DNA of 64,000 nt, from the NCBI RefSeq assembly GCF_014650995.1, contig NZ_BMWA01000029.1:53886-117885 (forward strand). Direction: 5' to 3'. Positions 9,261 to 16,327 of this stretch are shown piece by piece. Source of the stretch: Streptomyces viridiviolaceus (GTDB taxonomy: Bacteria > Actinomycetota > Actinomycetes > Streptomycetales > Streptomycetaceae). The position numbers and the translations under genes were made by a program. Within the stretch, counting starts at the first letter, position 1. The number at the start of each line of letters is the position of its first letter. Under the pieces are notes generated by a model. The model made no database searches and was not told the DNA's origin. It saw only the letters and a list, made by a program, of their open reading frames with translations.

Positions 9261-9275
9261 GGGGCCCGCGGCCCC
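9261..9275. terminator. Short hairpin between convergent hydrolase and mnmA
   Basis: GGGGCC at 9261-9266 can pair with GGCCCC at 9270-9275 around a three-base loop, immediately after the hydrolase stop and before the mnmA stop. The stem is only six pairs and has no T-run, so its role as a bidirectional terminator is plausible only. Confidence 0.45.
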
Positions 9276-9284
9276 GGTGTCGGT

Positions 9285-10415
9285 TCAGGCCACGCCGGCC
9301 GTCACGCGCGTGGTGGACGCGATCGTCGCCGAGCCCACCACGCGCGTCCCGTCGTACAGCACGATCGCCTGGCCGGGGGCGACGCCGCGGACCGGCTCTG
9401 CGAAGGTGACCTGGAGGGTGCCGTCGACCAGCTCGGCACTCACCTCGGTCTCGCCGCCGTGGGCGCGCAGCTGGGCCGTGTAGGTCCCGGGGCCGACCGG
9501 GGCGGCGCCGCACCAGCGGGGCTTGATCGCGGTGAGCGCGCCGACGTCCAGGGCGTCCGCGGGGCCGACCGTCACCGTGTTGGTCACCGGGGAGATGTCG
9601 AGGACGTAGCGGGGCTTGCCGTCGGGGGCGGGGGTGCCGATCCGGAGGCCCTTGCGCTGGCCGATGGTGAAGCCGTAGGCGCCCTCGTGCGTGCCGAGCC
9701 TGTTGCCGGCCTCGTCGACGATGTCGCCCTCGGAGCGGCCCAGCCGGTTCGCGAGGAAGCCCTGGGTGTCGCCGTCGGCGATGAAGCAGATGTCGTGCGA
9801 GTCGGGCTTCTTGGCGACCGCCAGCCCCCTGCGCTCGGCCTCCGCGCGGATCTCGTCCTTGGTGGTGACGGTGTCGCCGAGCGGGAACATCGCGTGGGCG
9901 AGCTGCCGGTCGTCCAGCACACCGAGGACGTAGCTCTGGTCCTTGGCCATGTCGGAGGCGCGGTGCAGTTCGCGGGCGCCGTCCTCGCGGGTGACGACCT
10001 TCGCGTAGTGGCCGGTGCAGACCGCGTCGAAGCCCAGGGCGAGGGCCTTGTCCAGCAGCGCGGCGAACTTGATCTTCTCGTTGCAGCGCAGGCACGGGTT
10101 CGGGGTGCGGCCGGCCTCGTACTCGGCGACGAAGTCCTCGACGACGTCCTCGCGGAAGCGGTCGGCCAGGTCCCACACGTAGAACGGGATGCCGATGACG
10201 TCCGCGGCGCGGCGGGCGTCGCGCGAGTCCTCGATGGTGCAACAGCCCCGCGCACCGGTGCGGAAGGATTGCGGGTTCGCGGAGAGCGCGAGGTGGACGC
10301 CGGTCACGTCGTGCCCGGCCTCGGCCGCGCGGGCGGCGGCGACGGCGGAGTCGACTCCGCCCGACATGGCGGCGAGGACGCGGAGGGGGCGGGTGCGCTG
10401 CGGGGTGTCAGTCAT
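9285..10415 (-). CDS. mnmA: tRNA-specific 2-thiouridylase MnmA
   Basis: Adds sulfur to uridine 34 of Lys, Glu and Gln tRNAs. The 376-residue protein has the PP-loop SGGVDSAV near residue 18 for ATP activation. The first catalytic cysteine is in TPNPCLRCN, about residue 107, and the second in DICFIADGDTQGFL, about residue 209. The ATG at 10415 follows GGAAGGGTT. The frame stays open far upstream, antisense to the amidase gene, but that extension is not MnmA. The cysteine desulfurase that could supply its sulfur is 0.8 kb upstream on the same strand. Confidence 0.95.
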   Translation of the reverse strand: MTDTPQRTRPLRVLAAMSGGVDSAVAAARAAEAGHDVTGVHLALSANPQSFRTGARGCCTIEDSRDARRAADVIGIPFYVWDLADRFREDVVEDFVAEYEAGRTPNPCLRCNEKIKFAALLDKALALGFDAVCTGHYAKVVTREDGARELHRASDMAKDQSYVLGVLDDRQLAHAMFPLGDTVTTKDEIRAEAERRGLAVAKKPDSHDICFIADGDTQGFLANRLGRSEGDIVDEAGNRLGTHEGAYGFTIGQRKGLRIGTPAPDGKPRYVLDISPVTNTVTVGPADALDVGALTAIKPRWCGAAPVGPGTYTAQLRAHGGETEVSAELVDGTLQVTFAEPVRGVAPGQAIVLYDGTRVVGSATIASTTRVTAGVA

Positions 10416-10475
10416 AACCCTTCCAGGGTACGGGTGACCGGGAACCAGGGCCCGTGAGTATGCGTTCACGATCAC

Positions 10476-11186
10476 ATGGGGGCGAGAAGCCGATCCGCGA
10501 GCGGATCCAAGGACACCGACCGGCGCATCGGCCGGCGGGCGCTGATCATCGGCGGCACGGCGGCGGCCGCGGGCACGGCGGTGCTGGCGCGCGACGCGCT
10601 GGGCCGTCTGTGGTGGCGGGTGCCCGGCGTCGACAAGCCCCGCGAGGCGGGCGCGGTCGACTACGGCGGCGCCCGGTGGGTGGCGGCGTCGGACGCGAAC
10701 TGGCGGCGCGCCGACCGGCCCGACGACTACGGCGTCGACATGGTGGTCATCCACGTCACCCAGGGCAGCTTCGACAGTGCGGTGAAGGTGTTCCAGGACC
10801 CGGCGCACGGCGCGGCCTCGCACTACGTCGTCCGCAAGGACGGGCACATCACACAGATGATCCGTGAGCTGGACGTGGCGTACCACGCGGGCAACCGCGA
10901 CTACAACGAGCGCAGTGTCGGCATCGAGCACGAGGGGTTCGTGGACCGGCCGCAGGACTTCACGGACGCGATGTACGCCGCCTCGGCGCGCCTGACGGCG
11001 GAGATCTGCGCGCGGTACGGCATACCCGTCGACCGGAAGCACATCATCGGCCACGTGGAGGTGCCGGGCACCGACCACACCGATCCGGGGCCGCACTGGG
11101 ACTGGGACCGGTACATGGAGCTGGTCCGGCGGGCCCGCACGGCAGGGACCGCCGAGACGGCCGGGGCGGCCGAGTCGGCCTCCTAG
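10476..11186 (+). CDS. N-acetylmuramoyl-L-alanine amidase, Tat-type signal
   Basis: A 236-residue exported peptidoglycan amidase of the zinc-dependent Amidase_2 (T7 lysozyme-like) fold. The N-terminus has paired arginines (RRIGRRALIIGG) before an alanine-rich hydrophobic segment, consistent with Tat export or a membrane anchor. Zinc ligands are visible as VVIHVTQG and IIGHVEVPG, with a TDPGPHW segment as third ligand. SHYVV and AYHAGN match the family core. It lies on the opposite strand between the desulfurase and mnmA genes, and its stop overlaps the desulfurase stop by 4 bp. No strong ribosome-binding site is visible before the ATG. Confidence 0.9.
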   Translation: MGARSRSASGSKDTDRRIGRRALIIGGTAAAAGTAVLARDALGRLWWRVPGVDKPREAGAVDYGGARWVAASDANWRRADRPDDYGVDMVVIHVTQGSFDSAVKVFQDPAHGAASHYVVRKDGHITQMIRELDVAYHAGNRDYNERSVGIEHEGFVDRPQDFTDAMYAASARLTAEICARYGIPVDRKHIIGHVEVPGTDHTDPGPHWDWDRYMELVRRARTAGTAETAGAAESAS

Positions 11187-12352
11187 GTCAGCCCCGCCGC
11201 CCGTGCGCGTTCGACCGCCGGGCCGATCGCCTTGGCCAGCGCCTCGACGTCGGCCGCGGTGGAGGTGTGGCCGAGGGAGAAGCGCAGCGTGCCGCGGGCC
11301 AGGTCGGGGTCGGTGCCCGTGGCCAGCAGGACGTGGCTGGGCTGGGCGACGCCCGCGGTGCAGGCCGAGCCGGTGGAGCACTCGATGCCCTGGGCGTCGA
11401 GCAGGAGCAGCAGGGAGTCGCCCTCGCAGCCCGGGAAGGTGAAGTGGGCGTTGGCCGGCAGACGGCCGTCCGGCGCCGGGTCGCCGCCGAGGACCGCGTC
11501 GGGGACGGCCGTACGGACCGCGTCGATCAGGTCGTCGCGCAGGGCGCCGATCTCCCGGGCGAACCACTCGCGCTGCTCGGCGGCGAGGCGGCCGGCGACC
11601 GCGAAGGAGGCGATCGCGGGGACGTCGAGGGTGCCGGAGCGGACGTGACGTTCCTGGCCGCCGCCGTGCAGGACGGGCACGGGAGCGTACTCCCGGCCGA
11701 GGAGCAGCGCTCCGATGCCGTACGGTCCGCCGATCTTGTGGCCGGAGACCGTCATCGCGGCGAGGCCGGACGCGGCGAAGTCGACCGGGACCTGACCGAA
11801 CGCCTGGACCGCGTCGGCGTGCAGCGGGATGCCGAACTCTGCGGCGACGTCGGCCAGTTCACGGACCGGCATGAGCGTGCCGATCTCGTTGTTGGCCCAC
11901 ATGACGGTGGCGAGGGCGACGTCGTCGGGGTTGCGGAGGACGGCCTCGCGCAGCGCCTCGGCGTGGACCCGGCCGTGGGCGTCGACCGGCAGGTACTCGA
12001 CGGTCGCGCCCTCGTGCTCGCCGAGCCAGTGCACGGCGTCGAGGACGGCGTGGTGCTCGACGGGGCTGGCCAGGACGCGGGTGCGGGCCGGATCGGCGTC
12101 ACGGCGCGCCCAGTACAGACCCTTGACGGCGAGGTTGTCGGCCTCGGTGCCACCGGAGGTGAGGACCACCTCGCTGGGGCGGGCACCGAGGGCCTCGGCC
12201 AGGGTCTCGCGGGCCTCCTCGACGGTGCGCCGCGCGCGACGGCCGGACGCGTGGAGGGAGGAGGCGTTGCCGGTGACGCTCAGGTGCGCGGTGAGTGCCT
12301 CGACTGCCTCGGGAAGCATCGGGGTGGTCGCGGCGTGGTCGAGGTAAGCCAT
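11183..12352 (-). CDS. Cysteine desulfurase (IscS/NifS-like)
   Basis: A 389-residue PLP enzyme that takes sulfur from cysteine as a persulfide for thiolation and Fe-S assembly. Visible motifs are YLDHAATTP at the N-terminus, GTEADNLA, EHHAV, HADAVQA, and the PLP lysine in SGHKIGGP (about residue 205). The persulfide cysteine lies in ECSTGSACTAG (residues about 325-331). The gene lies directly upstream of mnmA on the same strand apart from the nested amidase gene, so it is the likely sulfur donor for MnmA. Confidence 0.94.
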   Translation of the reverse strand: MAYLDHAATTPMLPEAVEALTAHLSVTGNASSLHASGRRARRTVEEARETLAEALGARPSEVVLTSGGTEADNLAVKGLYWARRDADPARTRVLASPVEHHAVLDAVHWLGEHEGATVEYLPVDAHGRVHAEALREAVLRNPDDVALATVMWANNEIGTLMPVRELADVAAEFGIPLHADAVQAFGQVPVDFAASGLAAMTVSGHKIGGPYGIGALLLGREYAPVPVLHGGGQERHVRSGTLDVPAIASFAVAGRLAAEQREWFAREIGALRDDLIDAVRTAVPDAVLGGDPAPDGRLPANAHFTFPGCEGDSLLLLLDAQGIECSTGSACTAGVAQPSHVLLATGTDPDLARGTLRFSLGHTSTAADVEALAKAIGPAVERARAAGLT

Positions 12353-12465
12353 GGTGAGGCCGATTCTACGGGGCGCCCCCGCTCGGCCTCAGATCGAGGT
12401 TGGCCTCTTCGGCGGATCGGGGCCGGCCTCTCGGGCGGCCCGCGGCCGGCCGGTTCGGCGTCCGC

Positions 12466-12732
12466 TCACAGACTCCACGACAGCGTGTCGTCCGCGGACA
12501 TGAACGCCGCCAGGACCAGCAGGTCGGCGACGCCCAGGCCGAGGCCCAGGAGGGCGCGGCCGCGGCGGGTGGTGCCCCGCCACAGGGCGACGCCCGCCAG
12601 TGCGATGGCGATCGGGCCCAGGAACACGTTGAGGACCAGCAGGCCGAGCAGACCCAGGACGAAGGAGGCGACGGCCATGCCGTCGGTGTCCCGGATGCCG
12701 GTTCGGCGCGTGGCCGGTGCGGTGAGCTGCAT
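12466..12732 (-). CDS. DUF4190-type small membrane protein
   Basis: An 88-residue protein with two hydrophobic hairpin segments (ASFVLGLLGLLVLNVFLGP, then GVADLLVLAAFM) around a basic loop (WRGTTRRGRALLG), typical of DUF4190 membrane proteins. Function unknown. It lies 20 bp after the 55-residue membrane protein gene and probably shares its transcript, which diverges from the TetR gene. Confidence 0.82.
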   Translation of the reverse strand: MQLTAPATRRTGIRDTDGMAVASFVLGLLGLLVLNVFLGPIAIALAGVALWRGTTRRGRALLGLGLGVADLLVLAAFMSADDTLSWSL

Positions 12733-12752
12733 GGTGGTCTCCCGACGGTGCG

Positions 12753-12920
12753 TCAGTGGACGGAGGTGCTCCGGCGGCGGCCGTGCCGCTCGCGGATCGC
12801 GAAGATGCCGAGCCAGACGGCGATGACGAGGCCGGTGGCGACGGAGAAGGTGAGCGGTGCGTGGGCGACGGTGCCCAGCACGACGCCGAGGAGCAGGAGG
12901 GCGGCGACGAGAAACAGCAT
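12753..12920 (-). CDS. 55-residue two-helix membrane protein
   Basis: A small frame starting ATG at 12920 with GGGGGA eight bases upstream, ending at a TGA at 12753-12755. The product begins MLFLVAALLLLGVVLG and has a second hydrophobic segment (ATGLVIAVWLGIFAI) followed by a very basic tail (RERHGRRRSTSVH), so two membrane helices with the tail predicted inside. Codon third positions are GC-rich as in real Streptomyces genes, and it fits exactly between tetR and the DUF4190 gene. I do not recognise a named family. It is a likely target of the adjacent TetR regulator. Confidence 0.78.
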   Translation of the reverse strand: MLFLVAALLLLGVVLGTVAHAPLTFSVATGLVIAVWLGIFAIRERHGRRRSTSVH

Positions 12921-12942
12921 GGAGCGGATCCCCCAGGATTCG

Positions 12943-13029
12943 GTGAACGGTTGTAGTTACACTTGTTCACTGACTTCCCAGCCTAGCGCGCCCCATGACT
13001 TTTCAATTCCAGAGAACAGTTGTTAACTG
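12943..13029. promoter_or_regulatory. Divergent promoter region with palindromes, candidate TetR operators
   Basis: This is the most AT-rich stretch nearby, between the small membrane gene and tetR. It holds GTGAAC (12943-12948) inverted as GTTCAC (12965-12970) and a compact palindrome CAGTTGTTAACTG (13017-13029) ending six bases before the tetR ATG. Such palindromes fit autoregulation by a TetR dimer. No ribosome-binding site is obvious before tetR. The operator assignment is inference. Confidence 0.5.
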
Positions 13030-13035
13030 CATGGC

Positions 13036-13662
13036 ATGAGTCACACCCTCGGTGTCCGGCAGGTCCAGAAGCAGAAGACCCGGCGCGCGCTCCTGGACGC
13101 GGCACTCGCACTGCTGGAGGAGCAGAGCCTGAGCAGCCTGGGTCTGCGCGAGGTCACCCGGGCCGTCGGCGTCGCGCCGACCGCCTTCTACCGCCACTTC
13201 CGTTCCACGGCGGACCTCGGCGTGGCCCTGGTCGAGGAGGCCCTGGACAGCCTGCACCCGATGATCCGGACGACGCTGTCCCCGGCCGAGGACAGCGACG
13301 AACGGATCACCCGTGCCGTCGACTTGATCGCCGGCCACGTGGCCGCCAACCCCGCCCATGTCCGATTCATCGCGCGGGAGCGGCACGGCGGGGTGCAGCC
13401 GGTGCGGGAGGCGATACGGGACCAACTGGCCCGGTTCGCCGAGGAGGTGAAGGCCGAGCTGGCCGAAGACCCGGCCTCCGCCGGCTGGAACGACGACGAT
13501 CTGCTGATGCTGGCCGGCCTCTACGTCGACCAGATGCTGATGACGGCCTGCCTGTTCCTGGAGACCCAGGAAGCCCCGGAGGAGGAGCGCCGGCGCGTCG
13601 CCGAGGTCGCGACCCGCCGGATGCGGCTGATCAGCATCGGCCGCCGGCACTGGCTGGACTGA
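13036..13662 (+). CDS. TetR family transcriptional regulator
   Basis: A 208-residue one-component repressor-type protein. The N-terminal helix-turn-helix runs from KTRRALLDAALALLEEQ through LREVTRAVGVAPTAFYRHF (about residues 15-55). The C-terminal ligand-binding half is not recognisable beyond the TetR fold. It diverges from the two small membrane protein genes across a palindrome-bearing spacer and ends seven bases from the convergent WYL regulator gene. The ligand is unknown. Confidence 0.93.
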   Translation: MSHTLGVRQVQKQKTRRALLDAALALLEEQSLSSLGLREVTRAVGVAPTAFYRHFRSTADLGVALVEEALDSLHPMIRTTLSPAEDSDERITRAVDLIAGHVAANPAHVRFIARERHGGVQPVREAIRDQLARFAEEVKAELAEDPASAGWNDDDLLMLAGLYVDQMLMTACLFLETQEAPEEERRRVAEVATRRMRLISIGRRHWLD

Positions 13663-13669
13663 CGCCGCG

Positions 13670-14644
13670 TCATCCGCCGGACCGGTACAGCTCCGCCACG
13701 GCGGCCGCGGCACGGGCCAGCTCCTCGCGCGCCTCGGGCGGGTCGACCACCTCCACGCGGTCGGAGAACGCGAGCAGTTGCCGGACCTCGACGACGGATC
13801 CGTACGTCAACCGCACGGTCGCCCACGCGTCGCCGCCGTCACTCTCGACCGCGTCGGGCAGGCCGGTCAGCGACGCGGCGTTCATGCGCAGGAACATGTC
13901 GAGGCGGTCGGGGCGGACGCGGACGGTGACGTCGAGTCCGCCCGGGCGTTCCTCGACCCGGCGGCGCAGCACCTCCCAGGCGTCGGCGAGCTCCACGCCC
14001 GGCCGGCGCCGCACGGGGTCGTCGAGGACGGCCGCCTCGCGCACCCGGTCCGCACGGAAGAGCCGGGGCAGTCCACGCAGGTCGGCCACCAGGTACCAGA
14101 CGCCCGCCTTGGCGACGAGGCCGTACGGGTCGACGGTGTACGTCCGGCTCCGGCGCTCCCCGCCGTGCCGGTAGCGCAGCCGCAGCCGGCGGTCGGCGAA
14201 CACCGCGTCCTGCAGGACGTCCAGGTCGACGGCGGGCTGCGGTCCGCCCTTCCAGCGGGTGGCGTCGACGAGGATCCGGCGGGAGGCCGTCTCGGCGGCC
14301 GGCCGGTGCGGCTCCGGGAGTGCCGCCATCACCTTGCGCAGCGCCGAGCCGAGCGCCTCGTCCAGGCCGAGGGCGGCGTGCGCGCCCTGCGCGGCCAGCA
14401 CGAACAGTGCGCGGGACTCGTCGGCGGTCAGCCCCGTGACGTCCGTACGGAACCCGGCGAGCAGTTCGATGCCGCCGTGCCGCCCGCGTTCGGCGTAGAC
14501 CGGGACGCCGGAGGCGGAGAGCGCCTCCACGTCCCGGTAGATGGTGCGTACGGACACCTCCAGCCGCTCGGCGAGTTCGCGCGCGGGCACGCGGCCACGG
14601 GTCTGCAACAGCAGCAGGACGGAGAGCAGGCGGTCGGACTTCAC
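13670..14644 (-). CDS. HTH-WYL (YafY-type) transcriptional regulator
   Basis: A 324-residue regulator with an N-terminal DeoR-like helix-turn-helix (SDRLLSVLLLLQTRGRVPARELAERL, with SVRTIYRDVEAL as recognition segment), a central WYL domain (PYGLVAKAGVWYLVADLRG) and a C-terminal WCX region. WYL domains bind oligonucleotides or other ligands. The GTG at 14644 starts the family-conserved KSDRLL segment; the frame runs on upstream without homology. The thioesterase gene lies 26 bp upstream on the same strand, so the two are probably co-transcribed. Confidence 0.9.
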   Translation of the reverse strand: MKSDRLLSVLLLLQTRGRVPARELAERLEVSVRTIYRDVEALSASGVPVYAERGRHGGIELLAGFRTDVTGLTADESRALFVLAAQGAHAALGLDEALGSALRKVMAALPEPHRPAAETASRRILVDATRWKGGPQPAVDLDVLQDAVFADRRLRLRYRHGGERRSRTYTVDPYGLVAKAGVWYLVADLRGLPRLFRADRVREAAVLDDPVRRRPGVELADAWEVLRRRVEERPGGLDVTVRVRPDRLDMFLRMNAASLTGLPDAVESDGGDAWATVRLTYGSVVEVRQLLAFSDRVEVVDPPEAREELARAAAAVAELYRSGG

Positions 14645-14670
14645 GGCACCAGCCTGCCCCCCGCGCCGGG

Positions 14671-15531
14671 TCAGCCGAGCCGGACCCGGGCCAGCTGCCG
14701 GGACTGTGCCACCAGCCGGTCGGTGCTGTCCCAGACCTCGGCGTCCTCCTCCAGGAAGCCGCCGGCGAGGTTGCGCGTGGTGATGGACACCCGCAGCGGG
14801 CCCGGTGCGGGGCGGCACCGCACGTGCACGGTCAGCTCGACCGTGGGCACCCAGCCCTTCAGGCCCAGTTCGAAGGCGGTCGGGGGCAGGGCGTCCACCG
14901 CCAGCAGCAGCGAGAGCGGGTCGGCGTCGCGGCCGTCGGCGAGTCCGAACCAGGCCCGCATCTCCCCCTTGCCCGAGGGCTGCCCGAGCGCCCAGCCCAG
15001 GGTGGCGGGGTCCAGCTTGAGCATCAGGCGGTCGGTGATGGCCGAGCTGCCGTCGACGGGGGCGGGTCCGTCCTCCGGGCCGAAGCACTGGTCCATGGGC
15101 GGCAGGGCGGGCGGCTTCGCCGAGGTACGGACGTCCTCGGGCAGCGCGTCCAGGTCGCCGTAGGAGGCGAGGACGCGGATGCGCTCGACCTCGTTGCCCT
15201 CGTCGTCGTACTGGAAGAGGGACGCCTGACCCGTGGACAGCGTCCGGCCCGCGCGGACGGTCTCGGTGCGCACGACGGCGGGGCCCGGCTGGGAGGCCGT
15301 CAGGTAGTGCGCCGAGACGGTGAACGGGTCGGGGTGCGGGAGGGCGTCGGCGAGGGCGCGGCCCAGGACGGCCAGCAGATAGCCGCCGTTGACGGCGTTG
15401 ATGATCGTCCAGCCGGCGGAGAGGTCGATGTCGTAGACGCCCGGCGCGCGACGGGTCAGCGCGGTGTCCCGGTCGAACTCGCTGTCGCCGACGATGGCCC
15501 GCGTGGCCGGTGCGAAGGCTGCTTCTGGCAT
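14671..15531 (-). CDS. Acyl-CoA thioesterase-like double hot-dog protein
   Basis: A 286-residue protein of the TesB-like thioesterase superfamily, two hot-dog domains in tandem. The N-terminal half shows INAVNGGYLLAVLGRAL and FTVSAHYL. The C-terminal half shows WVPTVELTVHVR and NLAGGFLEEDAEVWD. A start 15 bp upstream uses TTG; the ATG at 15531 is preferred although neither has a clear ribosome-binding site. The substrate is not evident. It lies upstream of the WYL regulator gene. Confidence 0.85.
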   Translation of the reverse strand: MPEAAFAPATRAIVGDSEFDRDTALTRRAPGVYDIDLSAGWTIINAVNGGYLLAVLGRALADALPHPDPFTVSAHYLTASQPGPAVVRTETVRAGRTLSTGQASLFQYDDEGNEVERIRVLASYGDLDALPEDVRTSAKPPALPPMDQCFGPEDGPAPVDGSSAITDRLMLKLDPATLGWALGQPSGKGEMRAWFGLADGRDADPLSLLLAVDALPPTAFELGLKGWVPTVELTVHVRCRPAPGPLRVSITTRNLAGGFLEEDAEVWDSTDRLVAQSRQLARVRLG

Positions 15532-15598
15532 GGCTGCACGGTACAACAGGAAACTACTAAGCGGTAGCTTTTGTGCGTGGGTTACCGTGAGCGATCGG

Positions 15599-16258
15599 TC
15601 ACTCTCCTTCGACCACGGTCGACCGCCGGTTCCACGCGCGCGGCGCCCGGAGGTGGAAGCGCATCGCCAGCAGGCGCAGCACGAAGGCGGTGACCACCGC
15701 GAGGCCGCTGGTGAACGGGTTCAGGGCCTCGAAGCGGATGCACAGGGCGACCATGGCGGAGCCGACGATCGCGGGGACGGCGTACAGGTCGCGGTCCCAG
15801 CGAAGCAGCGAGGGCACCTCGTTGGCCAGGACGTCCCGCAGCACACCGCCGCCCACCGCGGTGGCCAGCCCCAGACACGCGGAGGCGGTCAGACCGAGCC
15901 CGTAGTCGTACGCCTTGGTGGTCCCGGCGACGCAGAACAGGCCTAGGCCGGCCGCGTCGAAGACGTTCACGCCGGTCTGGAGGCGCTCCACGTGGGGGTG
16001 GAGGAAGAAGACCAGCAGGGCGGCGAGCAGCGGGGTGACGAAGTAGCCGAGGTCCGTGAAGGCCGCGGGCGGCACGGCTCCGATGATCAGGTCCCGGAAC
16101 AGCCCGCCGCCCAGCGCGGTGACCTCGGCGAGGACGGCGATGCCGAACACGTCGAAGTTCTTGCGCACGGCCAGCAGCGCACCGGAGATCGCGAAGACGA
16201 AAATGCCGATCAGGTCGAGCGTGTGCTGGACGGTGGGGCTGAAGAGTTCCTCGTACAC
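15599..16258 (-). CDS. TRIC/UPF0126 (YicG-like) membrane protein
   Basis: A 219-residue integral membrane protein with about seven hydrophobic segments and an internal duplication: GGGLFRDLIIG in the first half and GGGVLRDVLAN in the second. This is the hallmark of the bacterial trimeric intracellular cation channel / glycine transporter (PF03458) family. It may move cations or small amino acids across the cytoplasmic membrane. The GTG at 16258 has AGGTGAGA upstream. It is separated from the peptide transporter operon by a strong hairpin. Confidence 0.9.
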   Translation of the reverse strand: MYEELFSPTVQHTLDLIGIFVFAISGALLAVRKNFDVFGIAVLAEVTALGGGLFRDLIIGAVPPAAFTDLGYFVTPLLAALLVFFLHPHVERLQTGVNVFDAAGLGLFCVAGTTKAYDYGLGLTASACLGLATAVGGGVLRDVLANEVPSLLRWDRDLYAVPAIVGSAMVALCIRFEALNPFTSGLAVVTAFVLRLLAMRFHLRAPRAWNRRSTVVEGE

Positions 16259-16280
16259 CCTGACATTCTCACCTGCCGAC

Positions 16281-16313
16281 GAGCCCCCGCCTTACAAATG
16301 AAGGCGGGGGCTC
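16281..16313 (-). terminator. Perfect 13-bp hairpin after the peptide ABC operon
   Basis: GAGCCCCCGCCTT (16281-16293) pairs exactly with AAGGCGGGGGCTC (16301-16313) around a seven-base loop. It lies 14 bases beyond the stop of the OppF-like gene and just upstream of the next leftward gene. There is no T-run, usual for Streptomyces terminators. Confidence 0.85.
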
Positions 16314-16327
16314 GCTGACAGGAAAGG

